From positions 1-37,273 of the forward strand of contig CADAHQ010000013.1 in assembly GCA_902787715.1 (NCBI GenBank): DNA of 37,273 nucleotides, read 5' to 3'. This DNA comes from an uncultured Lachnospiraceae bacterium (GTDB lineage Bacteria; Bacillota; Clostridia; Lachnospirales; Lachnospiraceae). This document shows, piece by piece, positions 15,688 to 23,748 of this stretch. The position numbers and the translations under genes are program-made. Position 1 is the first letter of the stretch. The number at the start of each line of letters is the position of its first letter. Below the pieces are notes generated by a model. The model searched no databases, was not told where the DNA came from, and saw only the letters and a program-made list of their open reading frames with translations.

Positions 15688-16374
15688 CTACACGGTTTTG
15701 TTCTCTTCCCCCGCTGTCTCCGGGTCCCCGCCCTTCAACAGCTTAGTTACCTCCCATACATCCCGGTGCCGCAGCTTCCGGGGCTCAAAATGAATCACCT
15801 GGTACACCGCCTGCAAAACAAGCCCCGCACCGAAGGTGCTCACCACGGTTCCGATGCCCACGGGTCCCCCGAGAAGCCACCCTGCGAGCAAAACAACGGC
15901 CCATAACAATATTTCCACGATTCCGATGGGAACCTTCGGCAGGCGCTTTCCGAGTCCGACCAAAAGGGCATCCCTCGGTCCGCAGCACTGCTCGCTCTTC
16001 ATGTAAACGGCCATCCCGAGGGCCATGAAGACGAACCCAACAACCATAATCCCAATTCCGAGCCACACATTTTTATTGAGCGGCAGAGGATTCACGCTGT
16101 TAAACAACTGCACGAAATTTCCCGTCAACACCGCATCGATGATTGTTCCGTAGCCGATCTTCTCCCGAAGGAGAATATCGATCAACAGCACCGTCAATGC
16201 AATCAGCGTCATGGAAATTCCGTAGTTAAAGGGCGTGTGGTAGGAGATGCCCATTCCCAGGCAGTCCCACGGTGCCAGCCCGATATTTGCAAAAATCGTC
16301 AGGTGAACGCCGAATGCAAAGATGAACAATCCCGCGACGATTCTGACCCAACCGAGTATAATTTTCCGTCTCAT
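15688..16374 (-). CDS. YczE/YitT-type integral membrane protein
   Basis: Five or so hydrophobic helices, beginning VRIVAGLFIFAFGVHLTIFANIGLAPWDCLGMGIS, with the conserved CCGPRDALLVGLGKR loop at ~137-150. This is typical of the YczE membrane family. B. subtilis YczE has been linked to surfactin/peptide synthetase function, but no synthetase genes lie here. The ribosome-binding site is weak. Its stop lies 17 bp before the zinc-ribbon gene start. Confidence 0.75.
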   Translation of the reverse strand: MRRKIILGWVRIVAGLFIFAFGVHLTIFANIGLAPWDCLGMGISYHTPFNYGISMTLIALTVLLIDILLREKIGYGTIIDAVLTGNFVQLFNSVNPLPLNKNVWLGIGIMVVGFVFMALGMAVYMKSEQCCGPRDALLVGLGKRLPKVPIGIVEILLWAVVLLAGWLLGGPVGIGTVVSTFGAGLVLQAVYQVIHFEPRKLRHRDVWEVTKLLKGGDPETAGEENKTV

Positions 16375-16391
16375 TTGCCGTCTTCCCGCCT

Positions 16392-16682
16392 TCAGTCGTC
16401 CCGTTCCGAATTGAGATACTCCGTGTATCTCGCATTGGCCTGCTCCGAAGCCTTCTTCTGCCTCCAGGCATCAATCTCCGAGCAGATGGCCAGGGCCTCG
16501 TCCACGACTTCCTCGATGCTTCGGGGCTTAGCCTGCCGCAGATACGCGGTCATCCGCTGAATCGCCTTGGGGCTTCCCAGCTGCTTGGCGAGAGGCTCGC
16601 ACAGCTCCGTCGGATGGCCGAGGGCCGCCAGTGCGGACGCCAGCCCGTCCCGGGCGCGAAGCCATTCATACCGATTGTCCAT
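16392..16682 (-). CDS. Small conserved-looking hypothetical protein
   Basis: 96 residues, charged and mostly helical, with no signal peptide or membrane segment. The centre reads GSPKAIQRMTAYLRQAKPRSIEEVVDEALAI in two pieces either side of residue 50. No family recognised. It lies 17 bp upstream of the YczE-type gene on the same strand with a moderate GGAGA site, so it is probably co-transcribed with it. Confidence 0.6.
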   Translation of the reverse strand: MDNRYEWLRARDGLASALAALGHPTELCEPLAKQLGSPKAIQRMTAYLRQAKPRSIEEVVDEALAICSEIDAWRQKKASEQANARYTEYLNSERDD

Positions 16683-16746
16683 AGTTCACGGTCTCCATTG
16701 ATATTTCGTCCGATTCACCCTGCCGTCGGCGACAGGGATTCCCCCC

Positions 16747-17811
16747 TCAGGGCAGCTTCTCCCACTCTTCCCTCGTGAGGAGGTTGATGTAGCAAACACG
16801 GGTCTCACCCATCTGCGTAACGGGAATCTCTTCATTCTTTCCCTGAAGACGGAACCCGAGCTTCTCCTGCACGCGCCTCGACTTCTCGTTCCCCTCGTAG
16901 TAACCGCACCACACCCGGGCAAGCTTCAGGTCCTCGAAGGCATGCCGGAGCATTTCCCGCGAAGCCTCCGGCGCAATGCCCTGACCCCAGTAGGGAACGC
17001 CGACCCAGTATCCGAGCTCCGCCTCGTCCGCATTTTTCGCAAGACTGCTCTGAAAATGCAACCCGATGCTGCCGATAGGCAATCCGGTTTCTTTGAGGAC
17101 AATCGCATATGTCTCGGGAACCATCAAAATCTCGCGGATGACCTTCCGCGTATCCTCGATACAGGTATGGGGCGGCCACCCTGCGGCCGGGCCCACCCGC
17201 GGGTCCTTCGCGTACCGGTAGTTCTCCTCGGCGTCATCCTCCCTCCAGGGGCGGAGAATCAGCCGCTCGGTTTCCAGACGTACGCCGCTGTCTTGCTGCT
17301 TCTGTCCGTACGCCGGGTCGATGTAAGGCATCATCCGCATGCTCAAAAACTGTTCTGCGGCAATCCATTCGCCGATCTCCGCGGCATCGGCCCAGCGATA
17401 GGCGATGGTCTCGCCCTCCTGCAGCGTCACGCTGTCCTTGTCGCAATCGGTGATGCAAAGATATTCCACGTAGCACGCGTGGGTCGAATCCTTGGAAAAC
17501 CTTGCAAGCTCCGTAAGCTCCGTTGCCGTAACGCCGGTCTCCTCCCGAAGTTCTCGCAATGCTCCCTCGTACGGCGTCTCCCCCTGCAGGGCAGAGCCGC
17601 TGGCAGAGGCTTCCCACATGCCCGGGTAGTGCTTGCGGAAATCCCGCTGCATGCACAGAAACGTCCCGTCGACGTGCTTCACCAGAACATGAACCACCAG
17701 GTGGTACGTGCCGTTCGGAATCGTGCTCTCCTCGCCGCGCACCAGCGTAACCCCCGGCAGCTTTTCAAAATCGGAATTGTAAGCATCCCACAACTCCCGT
17801 TTCTCTCCCAT
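16747..17811 (-). CDS. Nudix hydrolase - GNAT acetyltransferase fusion
   Basis: Residues ~1-165 form a Nudix domain of the isopentenyl-diphosphate-isomerase-like layout, with the box starting at G72 (GSALQGETPYEGALRELREE) and complete. Residues ~178-354 form a RimJ/RimL-type GNAT domain (VRLETERLILRPWREDDAEE, WVGVPYWGQGIAPEASREM acetyl-CoA loop). Start at the ATG at 17811 (MGEKRELWDAY); the extra 22 residues upstream look non-coding. The following gene (17816) ends 4 bp before it. The fusion suggests linked hydrolysis and acetylation of one metabolite, but the substrate cannot be inferred. Confidence 0.85.
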   Translation of the reverse strand: MGEKRELWDAYNSDFEKLPGVTLVRGEESTIPNGTYHLVVHVLVKHVDGTFLCMQRDFRKHYPGMWEASASGSALQGETPYEGALRELREETGVTATELTELARFSKDSTHACYVEYLCITDCDKDSVTLQEGETIAYRWADAAEIGEWIAAEQFLSMRMMPYIDPAYGQKQQDSGVRLETERLILRPWREDDAEENYRYAKDPRVGPAAGWPPHTCIEDTRKVIREILMVPETYAIVLKETGLPIGSIGLHFQSSLAKNADEAELGYWVGVPYWGQGIAPEASREMLRHAFEDLKLARVWCGYYEGNEKSRRVQEKLGFRLQGKNEEIPVTQMGETRVCYINLLTREEWEKLP

Positions 17812-17815
17812 GAAA

Positions 17816-18313
17816 TTACTCCTCCTCGGTGATTTCCGACAACAACTTGCCGCGAAGCGCCTCAAAGCGCGTTTCAAGCTCTGCTAAAAGCACGCGGTCC
17901 GCTTTGGAATACACCTGATACTCCCCGAAGCGGAACGCCGCATTCCTGTCCCCGCCGAGAGCCGTGTTGTCAAACCGGATGCTGTATCCCCACTCGCTGT
18001 AATCATCGCAATAAGAATGGCTTTCCTCGCGGTTCACAAAATCAAGCACACCGCTCTCCCGCAAAAATGCGGCAAATTCTTCCACCGCCTCCGCGCTCAC
18101 GGCATAGGTTCTCTCCACCATGGGATTCTCGATGTCATCCCGGTCGCGGCAGGTTACCGTCCATGCGCCGGAATCGTCCTTTGCGAGTTTCTCCTGATGG
18201 CTTGAGCCGTTCATATCGCTGTAGCCGGGGCTGTAACGAACCTCCGTAAGCTCCCCCTCCAAAACCTTCTGCCCGGCTTCAATCGCCTCCCGGCGCTCCT
18301 TCTCGTAATCCAT
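17816..18313 (-). CDS. Hypothetical protein, 165 aa
   Basis: Acidic soluble protein without signal peptide or membrane segment. It has a repeated strand-rich middle (WTVTCRDRDDIENPMVERTY, then YSEWGYSIRFDN) and a helical end. I do not recognise a family. ATG at 18313 with a GGGGGG-rich site upstream and a clear promoter at 18364-18392. It is the first gene of the unit that continues into the Nudix-GNAT gene 4 bp downstream. Confidence 0.65.
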   Translation of the reverse strand: MDYEKERREAIEAGQKVLEGELTEVRYSPGYSDMNGSSHQEKLAKDDSGAWTVTCRDRDDIENPMVERTYAVSAEAVEEFAAFLRESGVLDFVNREESHSYCDDYSEWGYSIRFDNTALGGDRNAAFRFGEYQVYSKADRVLLAELETRFEALRGKLLSEITEEE

Positions 18314-18363
18314 AGTAACCCCCCATTCACGATTCTCTGTTCTGACTTTAGAACATTTGATTT

Positions 18364-18392
18364 ATTATACCACACAGCGACCGCTCTGTCAC
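18364..18392 (-). promoter_or_regulatory. Promoter upstream of the 165-aa protein
   Basis: GTGACA (18392-18387), 17-bp spacer ending GTGTGG, TATAAT (18369-18364). Very similar sites precede the genes starting at 23597 and 37150. Confidence 0.75.
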
Positions 18393-18396
18393 TTGC

Positions 18397-18430
18397 AAAA
18401 AAAGCCGCCCCCGCTTATGGCGGGAACGGC
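18397..18430 (-). terminator. Intrinsic terminator of the second MerR gene
   Basis: On the minus strand GCCGTTCCCGCC pairs with GCGGGGGCGGC across ATAA, with a small internal loop, followed by seven or more T residues (18403-18397). It lies 23 bp past the MerR stop and just before the next promoter. Confidence 0.8.
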
Positions 18431-18452
18431 ATTTTCCGTTCTGCTGACAACT

Positions 18453-19193
18453 TTACTCTTTCAACAACCCGATCACAATAATTGCCACTGCAATCGCCAC
18501 GAGAAACACAATTGCCTTCTCATACCGCGCAATCCGCGGGTGTTTCTTCGCAAAGCAGTGAATCGGATAGCCGAAAATGACCAGAACAACAACGACAAGA
18601 AACGGCGTCACCAGACCGGCCACGAACTGCCGTAGGGAGCGGTCCGTGAGAAGCCACCGCATTCCGCCCCAGATCAGGCTTATGCTGATCACCGCGAAAA
18701 CCGCTTCCTTTATGGTGCACCGAAGATTTCCCTCGCAATCCGCAAGCCCGAACTGCTCCAGAAAAACCGTCTTCTGGTATTGGCCGATGTCCTTTGCGAT
18801 GTCCATGAAGCGGCTGCCCCGCTCCTCCTCGCGGTTCATCTCCTCCCAGTAGTAATTCTCGTCAAATGCCGCGATGTCAACGCCGGTCTTCTGAATCGTT
18901 TTGGAAAGCTCAATCGCACCGTTCAGCTCCGCAAGCTGCTCCTGGAGCTTTGCGATATTTTCGCCGAGGGCATCCGGCAGCGACTTCGCGCCGTCCAGAA
19001 TCTCCTCAATCTCCGAAACCGGCAGGCCGAGCTTTCGGAAGATGATCACCTTCCGCAGGGTGGCAACGTCCTTCTCATCATATTCGCGATATCCGTTCTC
19101 CTCCCGTTTCGGTTCAATCAAACGCTCCTTCTCATAAAAACGAATCGACGCACGCGGGATTCCGAGCTCCTGTTCAACCTCTTTGATTGTCAT
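18453..19193 (-). CDS. Membrane-tailed MerR-family regulator
   Basis: Residues 1-70 are a MerR DNA-binding domain (MTIKEVEQELGIPRASIRFYEKERLIEP, wing REENGYREYDEKDV). A coiled helix (~75-110) follows, then a linker and three hydrophobic segments (about 150-170, 180-205, 220-243) in place of a soluble ligand domain. The start is the ATG at 19193, since the upstream residues of the longer frame lie over the promoter. The gene has a MerR-type promoter with a dyad in a 19-bp spacer (19272-19302), suggesting autoregulation. It may sense a membrane signal. Confidence 0.85.
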   Translation of the reverse strand: MTIKEVEQELGIPRASIRFYEKERLIEPKREENGYREYDEKDVATLRKVIIFRKLGLPVSEIEEILDGAKSLPDALGENIAKLQEQLAELNGAIELSKTIQKTGVDIAAFDENYYWEEMNREEERGSRFMDIAKDIGQYQKTVFLEQFGLADCEGNLRCTIKEAVFAVISISLIWGGMRWLLTDRSLRQFVAGLVTPFLVVVVLVIFGYPIHCFAKKHPRIARYEKAIVFLVAIAVAIIVIGLLKE

Positions 19194-19271
19194 ATGTATT
19201 CCCTCCCTTAGTCCTGTTTTCGGACCGTCACCCGGCATTAAATCCGGCCGGTTTTGATCCCTTCTGAGCTG

Positions 19272-19302
19272 ACCATAGACTATCAACAAGGTTTACAGTC
19301 AA
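19272..19302 (-). promoter_or_regulatory. MerR-type promoter with operator dyad in 19-bp spacer
   Basis: TTGACT (19302-19297), 19-bp spacer, TATGGT (19277-19272). The 23-bp segment 19278-19300 is an imperfect dyad (GACTnTnAAC and GTTnAnAGTC arms, 8 of 11 pairs matching). This is the architecture expected for autoregulation by the MerR protein encoded downstream at 19193. Confidence 0.7.
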
Positions 19303-19375
19303 GTGTTTTTTAAAAAAAGTTTTGAAAAACTACAAGTTTTTGCGCCAAATTCATCCGAAATGCTTGTTTTAACTA

Positions 19376-19391
19376 TTCTACGTTTGTAGAA
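19376..19391. repeat. Palindrome TTCTAC-GTTT-GTAGAA
   Basis: A perfect 6-bp inverted repeat in the 130-bp gap between the HAD gene stop and the MerR promoter. It belongs to the TTCTAC-N4-GTAGAA set also seen at 4771 and 28650. The rest of this gap is A/T-rich and shows no other feature besides the MerR promoter. Confidence 0.5.
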
Positions 19392-19421
19392 CGCTCGCTA
19401 TCCGTCACCGCATTTCCGGTT

Positions 19422-20576
19422 TCAGAACAATCCCGCCAGATCTTTCGGGCTCTCCAGCACAAAGTCTGCTCCGGCTCCCTGCAGCTCCTCTGCGCTACCG
19501 TACCCCCACAGCACACCGACGCTTGCAAGGCCGTTGGCCTTCGCACCGTTGATGTCCTGGTCGCGGTCGCCGACCATCAGAACCCCGGCGCGGTCATCAA
19601 TCCCAATCTCCGAAAGCAACTGCGCGATGACATCGGTCTTTTTGCTGATGCGTCCGTCCATGGTCGCCGCCCCGAAGTAATCGAAGTATTGAATCAGCCC
19701 GAAATGCTCCAAAATCCGCACAGCGAATTCATAGGGTTTCGAAGTCGCAAGCGCGACCACCGCGCCTTTCTCCTTCAAAGCGCCGAGCACCTCCGCTATC
19801 CCTTGGTATGCCTCGTTTTCAAAGATTCCCCTGTCCCGGAAATACTCCCGGTAATACGCCACCGCTTGGTTTGCCTTCTCCTCATCGAAACCGTAGTACT
19901 TCTGAAATGAATCCGCAAGGGGCGGTCCGATAAAGCTGTAGAGCTCGCTGCGGTCAGACACCTCGATGCCGAATTTCCGGAGGGCATACATCACCGAGTT
20001 CGTGATGCCCATCCCGGGGTCCGTGAGCGTCCCGTCAAGATCCAGCAGGCAATACCGATACTGCGGCTTCTTCCAAAGCTGCACCTCCACATAGCCGCGG
20101 CCGCCGAGCTTCCGCTCACGAAAAGCCTCCACAGAACCGCACTCCGCAACACCCGCCAGAAGCTCCGCCTTCGTCAGCACCGAAAGCTCCTTCCCCTGCG
20201 AAAGAACCGCACAGCTGTCCCCGAGAGTGAAACTGACCTGATCATCCGGAAGCACCTCAAGAGCAATCGTCAGCTTCTCACCGTCGCTGAACCACTCCTT
20301 GAGATACTCGCTCTCCCCGAGAACAAAGCAGTACGGATGCGTAAGCTCCGGCTTTCCGCCGAGTTCCGTGAAACGTGCTCTCACACGCGCGTCCGCATTC
20401 TTCCGCAGCGGATGGTAATTCACAAAGTCCGCAAACCGGTAGAAACTCATGGTCTCCGGATGCGCATCGGCAAGTTCCCCCGCCAGGCGAAACGCCTCCT
20501 CTTCCGGAAGATTCATGATGTTCTTCCAGGGGTCCGTCCCCGGATAATAGTAATGTGTGATGTACGTTTTTTCCAT
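19422..20576 (-). CDS. HAD phosphatase fused to an uncharacterised N-terminal domain
   Basis: Residues ~172-384 form a HAD hydrolase of the phosphoglycolate-phosphatase type: motif I DLDGTLTDPG (D179, D181), a cap domain, motif II VALATSKP, motif III lysine and the MVGDRDQDINGAKANG motif IV. Residues 1-170 form a separate domain (THYYYPGTDPWKNIMNLPEE at the start, YVEVQLWKKP at the end) that I recall as a stand-alone clostridial protein of unknown role. A G-rich ribosome-binding site precedes the ATG at 20576. The fusion may tie phosphatase action to whatever the first domain binds. Confidence 0.8.
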   Translation of the reverse strand: MEKTYITHYYYPGTDPWKNIMNLPEEEAFRLAGELADAHPETMSFYRFADFVNYHPLRKNADARVRARFTELGGKPELTHPYCFVLGESEYLKEWFSDGEKLTIALEVLPDDQVSFTLGDSCAVLSQGKELSVLTKAELLAGVAECGSVEAFRERKLGGRGYVEVQLWKKPQYRYCLLDLDGTLTDPGMGITNSVMYALRKFGIEVSDRSELYSFIGPPLADSFQKYYGFDEEKANQAVAYYREYFRDRGIFENEAYQGIAEVLGALKEKGAVVALATSKPYEFAVRILEHFGLIQYFDYFGAATMDGRISKKTDVIAQLLSEIGIDDRAGVLMVGDRDQDINGAKANGLASVGVLWGYGSAEELQGAGADFVLESPKDLAGLF

Positions 20577-20612
20577 GGAACTCCCCCTTGTTCTGCCGCT
20601 TTGTTTCCTTCC

Positions 20613-21809
20613 TTACAATCTCACTACGCCCGTACAGCCGTTAAACTTCGCAAACCGCTGCAATGTTCGCTCCAGCGCTGTCTCCAGCTTCTTCGTCGCG
20701 CGGACGCCGGGCTCCCACCAAAGGCCCTTCACCCGGAGAACGCCCTCCTTGCGATCCACGGCGCTGTCGATGCGCCCCACGAAGCGGTCCCCGAAAAGAA
20801 TCGGCAGCGTGTAATAGCCGTACCGGCGTTTTTCGGCGGGTGTGTAAATCTCCCACGAATAGCGGAAGTCAAACAACGCATCCACCAGGTCCTTGTCCCA
20901 CATCAAGGGATCGAGCGGCGCAACAAACTCCATGCGCGGCTTCCAATCAACCTCTCCGGCGAGCACTTCCTGCATAATCGAATCGTCCTCAGCGCGGTAG
21001 TAAATCACCTGCTTGATACCTTCCACCTGCACCGGGATAATCTTCCCCTCCGCCGTCAGCTGCTCCAGAATGCTCTTACGCCGCTCCGCGTTTACATAAA
21101 TTCCGAGAAGCGCCGTGCTGTTCTTATCCCACAAAAGCCCGACGGCACCGATTCGCCGAAGCACGCGCCAGGCCTGGAATTCCTCCTCGGTTTTGCAGGG
21201 ATTGGGCGTCTCAAGATACTCTTTCGGCAAATGCCGCTCCGCCAAATCGTAGTACTTCCGGCTGCTGTTTTTGTGGTGAATCACCAACACACCGTCGGTG
21301 TAAAGCTGCTCCAAAACCGAACGCGCCGCATTTGATTTCTTGTGCCAGTTTCCGCTCCAGTGCATCGATGAATGCCAGAAGATCTCACCCTCGATGGGGA
21401 GCGTGTCGCTGCAGACGGGAGCATTTGCCGAGATATATGCAATCGCCTCCTCCTTCAGCTCCTCAAGCCCCTCAAAGGTCTCCCCGAGGGCCATGCTTCG
21501 CTCCCGGTACGACGAAAAGAAAGGCCAGTCCTCCGCCGACCAGATGGACAGCTCCTTGTCGGCGTAATCAACCAGCTTTCGGTCCTTGTACAGAAGGTCC
21601 GCAAGCATCGATTTTGAAAAGCCCTTCACGCGGGACTGCAGCGTCAGCTCCGCGTTCTTTCCGCACACATCCACCGGATCATACTGGATGCACCCGGCCT
21701 GGCGGACATAGTCGAAGGCGCCGTCCTTGCCGACGAAGCGGTGCGCTCCGAGCAAGCCCTGCTTCGCCAGAACAAACTGACGCGCCTGTTGTTTCGCTAT
21801 GGTCTGCAC
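20613..21809 (-). CDS. Winged-helix YcaQ-like protein (HTH_42/DUF1006), possible DNA glycosylase
   Basis: 398 aa with the start QARQFVLAKQGLLGAHR, the QAGCIQYDPVDVCGKNAELTL core, WSAEDWPFFSSYRERSM, and the closing PILFGDRFVGRIDSAVDRKE. This is the layout of the YcaQ/AlkZ-type family, whose studied members unhook DNA interstrand crosslinks as base glycosylases. Activity here is inferred from family only. GTG start at 21809 with GAGGAA in front. It follows the methyltransferase gene by about 40 bp on the same strand. Confidence 0.75.
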   Translation of the reverse strand: MQTIAKQQARQFVLAKQGLLGAHRFVGKDGAFDYVRQAGCIQYDPVDVCGKNAELTLQSRVKGFSKSMLADLLYKDRKLVDYADKELSIWSAEDWPFFSSYRERSMALGETFEGLEELKEEAIAYISANAPVCSDTLPIEGEIFWHSSMHWSGNWHKKSNAARSVLEQLYTDGVLVIHHKNSSRKYYDLAERHLPKEYLETPNPCKTEEEFQAWRVLRRIGAVGLLWDKNSTALLGIYVNAERRKSILEQLTAEGKIIPVQVEGIKQVIYYRAEDDSIMQEVLAGEVDWKPRMEFVAPLDPLMWDKDLVDALFDFRYSWEIYTPAEKRRYGYYTLPILFGDRFVGRIDSAVDRKEGVLRVKGLWWEPGVRATKKLETALERTLQRFAKFNGCTGVVRL

Positions 21810-21848
21810 GTTTTATTCCTCACAATTTCTTCTCGCATGATAATGCGC

Positions 21849-22631
21849 CTATTTCGAGCGCTTCGGACCCTTCGCCACGAACATTCCGTAGTCCTTCGGG
21901 AGCCGCAGGACGCCGTCCTGCATATTCCGCGTGAGAATCTCCCGGATCCCGTCCCTCGGCATATCCTGAATGTCAGACCACGAGGGCAGCGAGTAGATGT
22001 AGTCAATCATATCCTCGATGTCGGTGACCTCGAGGGCATCCTCGTACTGAAGCTTCAGCACCTCCCGGAAATGCTTCTCCAAAGTCCCCTGTCCGTTTTG
22101 CAGCGTGAAGGTGTAATTGCGGGTGCCGGAGTCCGGAAAATCCTCAAACATGAGTTCCACCTTCTCCATCATTCCGTTCTCGCCGTAGGTAGCGCAATAA
22201 AACGTCCCGGAATCCTTCAAAACGCGCGCCACCTCCGAAAGCCCCTTGGCAAGGTCCGGAACGTGGTAAAGCATCATGTTGGCAATCACCACGTCAAAGC
22301 TCTTATCCGGATACGGAATGTCCTGAATATCGATGCAGCGGTACGTAATCTCCGGAAAATCCTTTAGATTCCCTTTCGCAGTCTCCAACATACCCTCTGA
22401 AAAATCGGACAGCACCAGCTCACCGCATCGCTTAACGGTGTCGCCGTTCCCGCGCCACATATCCCCGGTGCCGCATCCGAGTTCCAGAACCTTCATCCCC
22501 TCCTGAATCCGGTAATTCGAGAAAATCCAGTTGCCGAAGCCCTGCTTGTTCGTGGAATATTTGCTGTGCAAAGAAATCCGGATATTCAGCTTGTCCGAAG
22601 TGCTGTATTGCTCTTTTACTGTCTCACTCAT
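21849..22631 (-). CDS. Class I SAM-dependent methyltransferase
   Basis: 260 aa. Motif I VLELGCGTGDMWRG (~49-62), acidic motif II LSDFSEGML and the motif IV region FDVVIANMMLYHVPD (~115-129) are intact, so it should bind S-adenosylmethionine. The substrate is unknown; relatives include small-molecule methyltransferases of the UbiE/type-11 group. The ATG at 22631 overlaps the upstream gene's end by 8 bp and has a GGGAGAG site. Confidence 0.85.
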   Translation of the reverse strand: MSETVKEQYSTSDKLNIRISLHSKYSTNKQGFGNWIFSNYRIQEGMKVLELGCGTGDMWRGNGDTVKRCGELVLSDFSEGMLETAKGNLKDFPEITYRCIDIQDIPYPDKSFDVVIANMMLYHVPDLAKGLSEVARVLKDSGTFYCATYGENGMMEKVELMFEDFPDSGTRNYTFTLQNGQGTLEKHFREVLKLQYEDALEVTDIEDMIDYIYSLPSWSDIQDMPRDGIREILTRNMQDGVLRLPKDYGMFVAKGPKRSK

Positions 22632-23058
22632 GGTTACTCTCCCCCATTATTGCATTAAAATTTCTCATGGTCGGAATGTGGATTAACACCGCTCTTCCCC
22701 GATACTTTTCCAGCAGATACCAATACGCCTCGTTGCACAGATAGTGCGTGGGCGTATCAGAGATCATGCTTTTGATTCCGGCCTCCGCCAGCCGTTTGGA
22801 AATGTCCGCCGGCTCCAGTGCTGTGGTCAGCCGCACCCCGTCTCTCTCCGCGCAAAGCTCGATGCGGAACGAATCCGTCAAGCTTTTGTCAGCACCGAAA
22901 AGGCAGACACCGTCGTACTCCGCAGGCAGTCCTTCGATATCCTTCTTAAGCCCCGGGAACGAATTGGTCAGCAGAACAGACTGCCCCGGCAGGGACTTCA
23001 CCAGCGCAGCGGAAGAATTGTTTTGTCCTTTGAAACCGATATACAGGATTTTGCTCAT
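22624..23058 (-). CDS. Reduced pyroglutamyl-peptidase-like (C15) protein
   Basis: 144 aa starting MSKILYIGFKGQNNSSAALV, which fits the C15 fold's first strand. The motif THYLCNEAYWYLL holds the expected nucleophile cysteine (C108), and VLIHIPT the histidine (H127). Classical pyroglutamyl peptidases are about 200-215 aa and have a conserved Glu in the ITPER segment; here that region reads SLTDSFRIE, so the Glu is shifted or absent. It may be a divergent peptidase or a non-enzymatic relative. Start at the ATG at 23058; the longer frame has no support upstream. Confidence 0.65.
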   Translation of the reverse strand: MSKILYIGFKGQNNSSAALVKSLPGQSVLLTNSFPGLKKDIEGLPAEYDGVCLFGADKSLTDSFRIELCAERDGVRLTTALEPADISKRLAEAGIKSMISDTPTHYLCNEAYWYLLEKYRGRAVLIHIPTMRNFNAIMGESNHE

Positions 23059-23108
23059 AGCTTTTTCCCGTGAAACTGTTTTGCCATCTGCATCCCCCCG
23101 GTTTCTCT

Positions 23109-23597
23109 TTAAACAAGCTCTTTGAACATTCCGTACCGCACTCCGACGGAATGAACGAACTCTCCTGTCTCGATCATTCGCAAAATCTCCGCATCGTCGG
23201 CCCATTTTACGTCGATGGTTTCCCCGGGCTGAAGCACGATGTCCTCGATTGCCACGTCCTTTCGCAAAAGGAAAATGTCATCAAAATAGTTCTTGTGAGC
23301 ATATGTCCCCAGAAGCTGCAGTTCGCTTTCGGAAGTCTGAATTCCGGTCTCCTCGAAAAGCTCCCGAACCGCAGACGACACAGGAGTCTCCCCCGCTAAC
23401 GTTCCTCCGCCCACAAACTCCCACTGGTTTCCGGCCTTCTTATCCGGATGGCGCTTCGTGGTAAGAAACCGCCCTTCCGAATTCACAACCCAGATCTCAC
23501 AGCATACATAGTACTCCCCCTCGCCGAACTTCTCACCGCGCACATGAGTGCGCCCCAACGGCTTCCGCTCAGCATCAAATAAATCCCACAACTCCAT
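23109..23597 (-). CDS. Nudix hydrolase, IPP-isomerase-like layout
   Basis: 162 aa. The full Nudix box GGTLAGETPVSSAVRELFEE-TGI lies at ~64-87 and coordinates the divalent metal. The N-terminal MELWDLFDAERKPLGRTHVR is the layout seen in YfcD/IDI-like Nudix proteins. Substrate unknown. Strong AAAGGAGG site before the ATG at 23597 and a promoter at 23658-23686. About 50 bp separate it from the C15-like gene downstream. Confidence 0.88.
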   Translation of the reverse strand: MELWDLFDAERKPLGRTHVRGEKFGEGEYYVCCEIWVVNSEGRFLTTKRHPDKKAGNQWEFVGGGTLAGETPVSSAVRELFEETGIQTSESELQLLGTYAHKNYFDDIFLLRKDVAIEDIVLQPGETIDVKWADDAEILRMIETGEFVHSVGVRYGMFKELV

Positions 23598-23657
23598 TTT
23601 TGTCGCCTCCTTTATCTTTTCGAATGCCCCCCTCTGAAGTGGAAGAACATTTATGTA

Positions 23658-23686
23658 ATTTTACCACACAGAAGCTCCCTTGTCAC
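23658..23686 (-). promoter_or_regulatory. Promoter upstream of the Nudix gene
   Basis: GTGACA (23686-23681), 17-bp spacer ending GTGTGG, TAAAAT (23663-23658). Same architecture as the sites at 18364 and 37206. Confidence 0.7.
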
Positions 23687-23691
23687 TCAAA

Positions 23692-23741
23692 AAAGACGGA
23701 GACGGCTGCTTATTTCATTCTAAGCAACCGCCTCCGTTTTT
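23692..23741. terminator. Long terminator hairpin between GNAT and Nudix genes
   Basis: GACGGAGACGGCTGCTTA (23695-23712) pairs with TAAGCAACCGCCTCCGTT (23721-23738) with few mismatches around an 8-nt loop. A-runs and T-runs flank both sides, so it can act in both directions. It mainly serves the minus-strand GNAT gene, whose stop is 8 bp away. Confidence 0.85.
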
Positions 23742-23748
23742 CATCGTT

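Noticed and set aside
16683-16746. Inverted repeat CCCTGTCG/CGGCAGGG in the gap after the Nudix-GNAT gene
   Set aside because: No T-run follows on either strand; not called as a terminator.
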